Origin: JBEVMS01 sp040508515
GTDB lineage: Bacteria; Pseudomonadota; Gammaproteobacteria; Xanthomonadales; Rhodanobacteraceae
Length of the DNA stretch: 11,609 nt
Direction of reading: 5' to 3'
NCBI GenBank assembly: GCA_040508515.1
Contig: JBEVMS010000074.1
Coordinates: 1 to 11,609, forward strand
Shown: positions 5,959-11,609 of the stretch, in pieces
Numbering within the stretch: position 1 is the stretch's first letter
How the letters are laid out: every line of letters begins with the position of its first letter
Made by a program: the position numbers and the translations under genes
Notes under the pieces: model-generated
What the model saw: only the letters and a program-made list of their open reading frames with translations
What the model was told of the DNA's origin: nothing
Database searches by the model: none

Positions 5959-6935
5959 AGACCTTCTACTGGCTGGTCAAGCGCGAATTTTGGGAGCACC
6001 GCGGCGGTTTTCTGTGGGCTCCGATCATCGTTGGCGTGATTTTTCTGCTGCTGAACCTGATGGCGGTGATCGCCGCCGAGGTCGCCGGTATTGACCATGG
6101 CATTCGCTTCAACGTCGGCACCGACAACAACGCCATCGATGTGATGGTCAACAATATGCAAAGCGGCCACTTGAGCCAGGTTGGCGCCGGACTGGACATC
6201 GCGATGTACTCAGCCAGCGGCCTCATGGCGGTGGTAATGGGCTTCATTGTGTTGTTCTATTGTCTGGGCACGCTCTACGACGAGCGCCGCGATCGCAGCA
6301 TCTTGTTTTGGAAGTCGCTGCCGGTTTCCGACACCGCCACCGTACTGTCCAAAGTGATTGCCGCCACGGTATTGGCGCCGGCCATTGTCTTTATCGTCGG
6401 CGCAATCACTGGCCTGCTGATGCTGTTGCTCTATGCGATCGTGCTGTCCTTTCATGGTGTGAGCGTGTGGCAGTTGCTGGTGATGGGCCATCCGTTCCAG
6501 GTCATCGCCAACCTGCTGGGTTCGATTCCGCTGTATCTGCTCTGGGCGTTGCCGACGGTGGGCTGGCTGATGCTGTGCTCAGCCTGGGCCCGCAACAAGC
6601 CGTTCCTGTGGGCCGTGCTGCTGCCGGTGGGCACGGGGGTGATCCTGGGCTGGTTCAGCCTGATGGGTTCGATCGGCCTGAGTTCCAAATGGTACTGGAG
6701 CCATATTTTCAGCCGCATGTTGCTGAGTGTCTTTCCAGGCGGCTGGTTTGGCGCACTGGTCGGCCAGCCTGGCGAACATGTCGATCCTGAAACGGCTTCC
6801 AGCGCGCTGACCTATCTCAACCTGAGCAACAGCTACAGCGTGCTGGCCACTGCCAACCTGTGGATCGGTGTGGCGGCGGGTGTGGCGATGATCGCTGGCG
6901 CGATCTGGTTCCGCCGCTGGCGCGACGATAGCTGA
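5955..6935 (+). CDS. ABC-2 type transporter permease (ytr-like operon)
   Basis: This 326-residue inner-membrane protein is the transmembrane partner of the ATPase. About six to seven hydrophobic segments are visible, near 21-42, 85-107, 132-166 (long, perhaps two), 184-208, 217-238 and 300-318. The cytoplasmic stretch LYDERRDRSILFWKSLPVSD (107-126) is characteristic of ABC-2 permeases and probably contacts the ATPase. An extracytoplasmic loop lies near 45-80 and another near 240-295. The ATG overlaps the ATPase stop by 4 nt, so translation is coupled. As a single permease with a single ATPase it should work as a (permease)2(ATPase)2 exporter. The substrate cannot be read from the sequence. 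It is the last gene of the operon; no clear terminator was seen right after it. Confidence 0.92.
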   Translation: MKTFYWLVKREFWEHRGGFLWAPIIVGVIFLLLNLMAVIAAEVAGIDHGIRFNVGTDNNAIDVMVNNMQSGHLSQVGAGLDIAMYSASGLMAVVMGFIVLFYCLGTLYDERRDRSILFWKSLPVSDTATVLSKVIAATVLAPAIVFIVGAITGLLMLLLYAIVLSFHGVSVWQLLVMGHPFQVIANLLGSIPLYLLWALPTVGWLMLCSAWARNKPFLWAVLLPVGTGVILGWFSLMGSIGLSSKWYWSHIFSRMLLSVFPGGWFGALVGQPGEHVDPETASSALTYLNLSNSYSVLATANLWIGVAAGVAMIAGAIWFRRWRDDS

Positions 6936-7272
6936 GCGTGGTGACTACCTGCGCTCATGAGCATGGCGACGACATCCAGCGCCTGCTCACTCTGATCATC
7001 GCGCCGCAAGCCAACGTAATGGGCGAGGTGATCGCCGAGCGCGGTGCCGTTATCTGGATCAGTCGATCGGCTCAGGTTGGTGCAATTCACGGCGACGCCG
7101 AGGTGCACTGGTACGAAGGTACGACGCCACCGGGCACGTAATTTCGGTAAGAGAAACGCCGCCCCACTCTGGCGCTCATCCGGATCACCCATTTTCAGCG
7201 TGATCACTTGGCGCCATACAGAACCCAGCCGCTTCGCGCTAATCCCGTCGATCACTTCAGGATATGCCCGCC
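6936..7272. other. Intergenic region without a convincing gene
   Basis: Between the permease and the lipoprotein gene only weak ORFs occur: a 67-codon frame from GTG 6938 and a minus-strand frame from GTG 7255 that runs back into the permease gene. Neither has a ribosome-binding site or recognisable motif. GATCAC recurs three times within about 70 bases (7184-7256), and a short palindrome GCTCATGAGC lies just past the operon. A promoter for the lipoprotein gene should be here, but I could not fix one. Confidence 0.5.
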
Positions 7273-7815
7273 ATGCCTAGCCTACGTCTAACCCTCCCCC
7301 TGCTTGCAACTGTTCTCTTGGCCGGTTGCAGCTATTCAAGCGATTACTACAGCTCCAGCGAACTGTTCGATGGACGCATCAGCGTACAAAACGGACTGGT
7401 GACCTTGAGCGCCAAGCACGCCGCCGATGCCACCATCGATCGGACTGGCCACCTGATCATCGATGGGCATCCAACGGCCACCAATGCCACTCAGCAAGCC
7501 TTACTACTGCAGTATTACCAAGCGGTGGCCGCAGTGCGCGAGCACGGCATCGCCGCCGGCATGGCGGGTGCAGCGATGGCAGGCGCGTCGATCATTGGCT
7601 CGGTGCAAAGCATGGCCAGCAAGGACGGCGATGACATCGATCAACGCGTGAATGAGCAGTCCAAAAAGATCGCGTTGGCAACCATGAAGATTTGCGAGGA
7701 CATGGTGGCGATCAGACGCGCCCAGGACATTTTGGCCGCGCAACTGCCCGCCTTCCAACCCTATGCCGATATCGCCGACAGCGACGCCGATAAGGATTGC
7801 CGCCAACACGGTTGA
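7273..7815 (+). CDS. Outer-membrane lipoprotein, probably DUF2884/YggN-like
   Basis: The product has 180 residues. The lipoprotein signal is TVLLAGC with the lipidated Cys at 19; Ser follows at +2, so sorting to the outer membrane is expected. The mature part begins with a Ser/Tyr-rich stretch, then ADATIDRTGHLIIDGHPTA and a TQQALLLQYYQAV segment (51-85). That recalls the DUF2884 (YggN) pattern of a ...G.L.IDG... strand before a helix. A Gly/Ala/Met-rich helix (92-110) follows, then a charged helical half with C141 and C176, which could form a disulfide. I prefer the ATG at 7273 because AGGA (7259-7262) lies 10 nt upstream; the ATG at 7264 would leave only one base of spacing and adds three residues. 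Lipoprotein status is strong, the family match moderate, and the function unknown. Confidence 0.82.
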   Translation: MPSLRLTLPLLATVLLAGCSYSSDYYSSSELFDGRISVQNGLVTLSAKHAADATIDRTGHLIIDGHPTATNATQQALLLQYYQAVAAVREHGIAAGMAGAAMAGASIIGSVQSMASKDGDDIDQRVNEQSKKIALATMKICEDMVAIRRAQDILAAQLPAFQPYADIADSDADKDCRQHG

Positions 7816-7863
7816 AGCCAATTTGCAGCGATTCTCGCCAGGCTTACTCCATCGAAACCTAGC

Positions 7864-7881
7864 GCACGGAGCGCGCCGTGC
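7864..7881. terminator. Hairpin between convergent lipoprotein and fumC genes
   Basis: GCACGG (7864-7869) pairs with CCGTGC (7876-7881) around AGCGCG. It lies in the 78-nt gap where the two genes converge, so it could end either transcript. No T-tract follows on either strand, which weakens the call. Confidence 0.35.
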
Positions 7882-7893
7882 CTCTGCGTCAAA

Positions 7894-9288
<1,395 letters not shown>

Positions 9289-9350
9289 CGCCTGACGTCC
9301 TTCAAAGTCGCGGGAGACGCCAGCACGATCGAGCACGCCAGCGTCTTATC

Positions 9351-9378
9351 ACCATAGGCGCCAGAGGCGACAAATCAA
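9351..9378 (-). promoter_or_regulatory. Candidate fumC promoter
   Basis: On the minus strand TTGATT (9378-9373) and TATGGT (9356-9351) are spaced by 16 nt, each matching four of six consensus bases. Transcription would start near 9344, leaving a leader of about 55 nt before the fumC ATG. No competing pair of equal quality was noticed. Confidence 0.4.
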
Positions 9379-9417
9379 GACCTGGCCTCACGCGGGGCCG
9401 CGCGATGGCTCACCGTT

Positions 9418-9436
9418 GTAGAATGGGCGTTTCTAC
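9418..9436 (+). promoter_or_regulatory. purB upstream element: TAGAAT -10 candidate inside an inverted repeat
   Basis: TAGAAT (9419-9424) matches five of six bases of the -10 consensus and lies 33 nt before the purB ATG. No good -35 is present 16-18 nt upstream. The same bases form the left arm of GTAGAA (9418-9423) / TTCTAC (9431-9436). This could be an operator over the promoter or a hairpin in the leader. Confidence 0.4.
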
Positions 9437-9456
9437 GCCTTACGGAAGCTGCTGCG

Positions 9457-10824
9457 ATGTCCTCCCACGCCCTCACCGCCCTATCGCCGCTGGACGGCCG
9501 CTACGCCAGCAAGGCGCAAGCGCTGCGTCCCATCTTCAGCGAGTACGGCCTGATGCACCGGCGCGTGCAGGTGGAAATCGAATGGCTGCTGGCGTTGGCG
9601 AACGAGGGCGGCATCGTCGAACTCAAGCCCTTCGACGCGCAGTCCGTGGACACGTTGCATGCCATCGCGCGCGATTTTTCGGTGGCCGACGGCGAGCGCA
9701 TCAAGGCGATCGAGGCGACCACCAACCACGACGTCAAAGCGGTGGAATACTTCATCAAGGAGCGCATCGGCAACGATGCGGCGCTGGCCCAGGCCAAAGA
9801 GTTCGTGCATTTCGCCTGCACCAGCGAGGACATCAACAACCTCTCCTACGCGCTGATGTTGCGCGACGCGCGCCAAGAGGTGCTGCTGCCGGCGTTCGAC
9901 GAAATCATCGACAAGCTGCGCGAACTGGCGCACGCCAACGCCGCGCTGCCGATGCTCTCGCGCACCCACGGTCAGACCGCCTCGCCGACCACCTTGGGCA
10001 AGGAACTGGCCAATGTGGTCGCGCGTCTTGAGCGCCAGCGCGCGCAGCTGGCCGCGCTGGAAGTGCCCGGCAAGATCAATGGCGCGGTCGGCAATTACAA
10101 CGCCCACGCGATCGCCTATCCGGAGGTCGACTGGCGCGGTTTCTCGCAGCGCTTCGTGCAAAGCCTGGGGCTGGACTACAACCCCTACACCACGCAGATC
10201 GAACCGCACGATGGCATCGCCGAGTATTGCGACGCCGTGCGCCGCGCCAACACAGTGCTGATCGATCTGGCGCGCGATGTCTGGGGCTACATCTCGCTGG
10301 GCTATTTCAAACAATCGTTGAAGGCTGGCGAGGTGGGTTCCTCGACCATGCCGCACAAGGTCAACCCGATCGATTTTGAAAACGCCGAAGGCAACTTTGG
10401 TCTGGCCAACGCCCTGCTCGGCCACTTCGCCGAGAAGCTGCCGATCAGCCGCTGGCAGCGCGACCTGACCGACTCCACCGTGCTGCGCGCGTTGGGTACC
10501 GCCTTCGGACACACCTTGGTGGCGCTGGAATCGCTGAAAAAGGGGCTGGGCAAGCTCACCGTCAACGCCGAGCGCCTGGCCGCCGATCTGGACGCCAGCT
10601 GGGAAGTGCTGGCCGAAGCGGTGCAGACAGTGATGCGTCGCTACGACCTGCCCGAACCCTACGAGCAGCTCAAGGCGTTGACCCGCGGCCAGGGCATCAC
10701 GCGCGAATCAATGCACGCCTTCATCGAAACCCTGGCGCTACCGAGCGAGGCCAAGCAGCGGCTGCAGGCGCTAACTCCCGGCGGCTACACCGGCTTGGCC
10801 GAGGCGCTGGCCAAGGCGATCTGA
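9457..10824 (+). CDS. purB: Adenylosuccinate lyase
   Basis: PurB catalyses two fumarate-releasing steps of purine synthesis: SAICAR to AICAR, and adenylosuccinate to AMP. The 455-residue product matches the E. coli-type PurB in length (456) and begins with the typical ALTALSPLDGRY. Motifs seen are EATTNHDVKAVEYF (86-99), HFACTSEDINN (118-128), SRTHGQTASPTTLGKE (168-183) with catalytic H171, and the flexible signature loop GEVGSSTMPHKVNP (291-304) with the catalytic serine in SST. All are intact. The ATG at 9457 has GGAAG about 7 nt upstream. The gene stands alone, with no hflD/ycfC or mnmA beside it inside the window, unlike in enterobacteria. It is divergent from fumC, a member of the same superfamily. 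Confidence 0.97.
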   Translation: MSSHALTALSPLDGRYASKAQALRPIFSEYGLMHRRVQVEIEWLLALANEGGIVELKPFDAQSVDTLHAIARDFSVADGERIKAIEATTNHDVKAVEYFIKERIGNDAALAQAKEFVHFACTSEDINNLSYALMLRDARQEVLLPAFDEIIDKLRELAHANAALPMLSRTHGQTASPTTLGKELANVVARLERQRAQLAALEVPGKINGAVGNYNAHAIAYPEVDWRGFSQRFVQSLGLDYNPYTTQIEPHDGIAEYCDAVRRANTVLIDLARDVWGYISLGYFKQSLKAGEVGSSTMPHKVNPIDFENAEGNFGLANALLGHFAEKLPISRWQRDLTDSTVLRALGTAFGHTLVALESLKKGLGKLTVNAERLAADLDASWEVLAEAVQTVMRRYDLPEPYEQLKALTRGQGITRESMHAFIETLALPSEAKQRLQALTPGGYTGLAEALAKAI

Positions 10825-10840
10825 CCGCCACAGCTTCCTG

Positions 10841-10860
10841 ACTCATACCAAGGTATGAGT
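10841..10860. repeat. Perfect 9-bp inverted repeat after purB
   Basis: ACTCATACC and GGTATGAGT are exact reverse complements separated by only AA. It starts 17 nt past the purB stop. The tight 2-nt spacing favours a protein-binding dyad or a hairpin that loses its inner pairs. No T-tract follows. Confidence 0.6.
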
Positions 10861-10863
10861 GAT

Positions 10864-10892
10864 GTCGTTATGCACAATACTTACATAACGAC
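10864..10892. repeat. Perfect 9-bp inverted repeat with 11-nt spacer
   Basis: GTCGTTATG (10864-10872) and CATAACGAC (10884-10892) are exact reverse complements. The element is AT-richer than its surroundings and follows the previous dyad by 3 nt. It may be an operator for the TonB-dependent receptor gene or a purB transcript-end hairpin; the sequence alone does not decide. Confidence 0.6.
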
Positions 10893-10902
10893 TTGATGAT
10901 GC

Positions 10903-10934
10903 CCTAGGCTATGCCTCAGCAGCCTAAGGGCTGC
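10903..10934. other. Overlapping alternative hairpins upstream of the TonB receptor
   Basis: GCAGCC (10919-10924) pairs with GGCTGC (10929-10934). Alternatively CCCTAGGCT, from about 10902, can pair with AGCCT plus AGGG (10921-10930) with one bulged A. The two folds share bases and exclude each other. This could be a switching leader or chance in a GC-rich stretch. Confidence 0.3.
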
Positions 10935-11049
10935 GCGCTCGCCCTAGCCGTGCCGCCATCGCTCACGCGATCGCGTTGCGCAGGAGCGCTTTTCAGTGGA
11001 CCGACGTTGCCGAACGCCGGCCTTGCAGGCCTCATCGTCAGGAATCTCC

Positions 11050-11609
11050 ATGTTGCAGACCATCACTGCGGCCGCGATTCGTCGCGCCCTGAATCGTCCT
11101 CACACCACGCCATTGCGCGGCGTGATTCTGCTGGCCGGTCTGGCCTTGGCGCCCTTGGCGTTCGCCAGCGACAACGGTGCCGATCAGGTGGCGTCGAACG
11201 CTGACGGCGCGCCGAGCAAAGCCACGACCCAGTTGCCGACCGTCAAGGTCAACGCCAACGGCGATCCGGTCGGCTACGCCATGAGGCCCGACTACGCGGT
11301 CAAGCAGGCCGATCTGGGCCCGCTGGGTCAGGCCAACCTGCTGCAAACGCCTTATTCGGTCAGCGTGGTGCCGGCGGACTTGCTGGTGAACAGCCTGGCG
11401 ATGGACCCGACCGAACTGCTGCGCTACCTTCCCTCCACGCAGCTCGAATATCGCAGCGGTGCGGCGCTGGGACGTCCGCAGTCGCGCGGCTTCGAAGGCG
11501 AGATGGTCTCCAACAGCCGCATCGACGGGCTCAATGCGGTGGACAGCACCTCCTACGGGATCGAGCAGTTCGACAACATCACCGTGCTCAATGGCCTGGC
11601 CGGCGCGCT
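11050..11609 (+). CDS. TonB-dependent receptor, N-terminal part (runs off the window)
   Basis: The 186 visible codons have no stop, so the gene continues past the right edge. A signal peptide with a long N-region and core VILLAGLALAPLA ends in AFA (cleavage about residue 39). A TonB-box-like segment QLPTVKVNA follows. The plug domain is then visible: QTPYSVSVVPADLL, a DPTELLRYLPSTQ stretch, GRPQSRGFEG, RIDGLNAV and EQFDNITVLNGLAGA. These match the plug of siderophore-type outer-membrane receptors (FhuA/FepA-like, TIGR01783 style); the 22-stranded barrel would lie outside. Import of a ferric siderophore or another large ligand is likely, but the substrate is unknown. The ATG at 11050 has AGGA about 6 nt upstream. 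I saw no clear Fur box; three inverted repeats lie in the 225-nt upstream region. Confidence 0.9.
   Translation, partial: MLQTITAAAIRRALNRPHTTPLRGVILLAGLALAPLAFASDNGADQVASNADGAPSKATTQLPTVKVNANGDPVGYAMRPDYAVKQADLGPLGQANLLQTPYSVSVVPADLLVNSLAMDPTELLRYLPSTQLEYRSGAALGRPQSRGFEGEMVSNSRIDGLNAVDSTSYGIEQFDNITVLNGLAGA

Noticed and set aside
6938..7141. 67-codon plus-strand ORF right after the permease stop
   Set aside because: Starts 2 nt after the operon, but has no ribosome-binding site and no motif; too weak to list as a gene.
6833..7255. Minus-strand 140-codon ORF overlapping the permease end
   Set aside because: GTG start without Shine-Dalgarno, no recognisable family, and about 100 bases lie antisense to the permease gene.
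9481..10512. Long 343-codon ORF antisense to purB
   Set aside because: It is a GC-bias shadow of the purB codons, with low-complexity His/Arg/Gln composition and no domain.

Overview
The window looks like chromosomal DNA from a gammaproteobacterium of the Xanthomonadales/Lysobacterales (Xanthomonas, Xylella or Rhodanobacteraceae type). The evidence is a GC-rich composition, a GacA-type response regulator beside a tRNA-Leu, an E. coli-length PurB, and a GntR/YtrA-type operon whose promoter carries a GGTG-N16-CACC operator of the kind I recall from Xanthomonas. Genus is not resolved. All protein genes but one look intact; the last runs off the right edge.

Layout. 41-700 (-): GacA/UvrY-type response regulator with a GTG start. 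1030-1336 (+): a tRNA-Leu(UAA) gene split inside its anticodon by a 220-nt group I intron. The two exons (1030-1064 and 1285-1336) join into a complete 87-nt tRNA with encoded CCA, and the intron folds into P1-P9-like helices. This is the most striking element of the window. 1501-2892 (-): YegD-type Hsp70-like ATPase. 2893-3344: gene-free and hairpin-rich. 3345-4130 (-): short-chain dehydrogenase/reductase whose catalytic Tyr/Lys positions are replaced. 4336-6935 (+): a four-gene operon of small exported protein, YtrA-type GntR regulator, ABC ATPase and ABC-2 permease. Its promoter overlaps a near-perfect palindrome that is probably the regulator's operator. 6936-7272: no convincing gene. 7273-7815 (+): outer-membrane lipoprotein, probably DUF2884/YggN-like. 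7894-9288 (-): class II fumarase fumC. 9457-10824 (+): adenylosuccinate lyase purB, divergent from fumC. 10825-11049: intergenic region with three tandem inverted repeats. 11050 to the right edge (+): N-terminal part of a TonB-dependent receptor.

How the parts relate. The tRNA intron needs no protein from this window: it has no ORF of its own and should self-splice, and growth would depend on it if this is the only tRNA-Leu(UAA). The ytr-like operon is probably autoregulated, with the GntR protein repressing its own transporter until an unknown signal arrives, possibly cell-envelope stress. fumC and purB are structural homologues of one superfamily placed head to head: PurB releases fumarate and FumC hydrates it. 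The other genes look like independent units.
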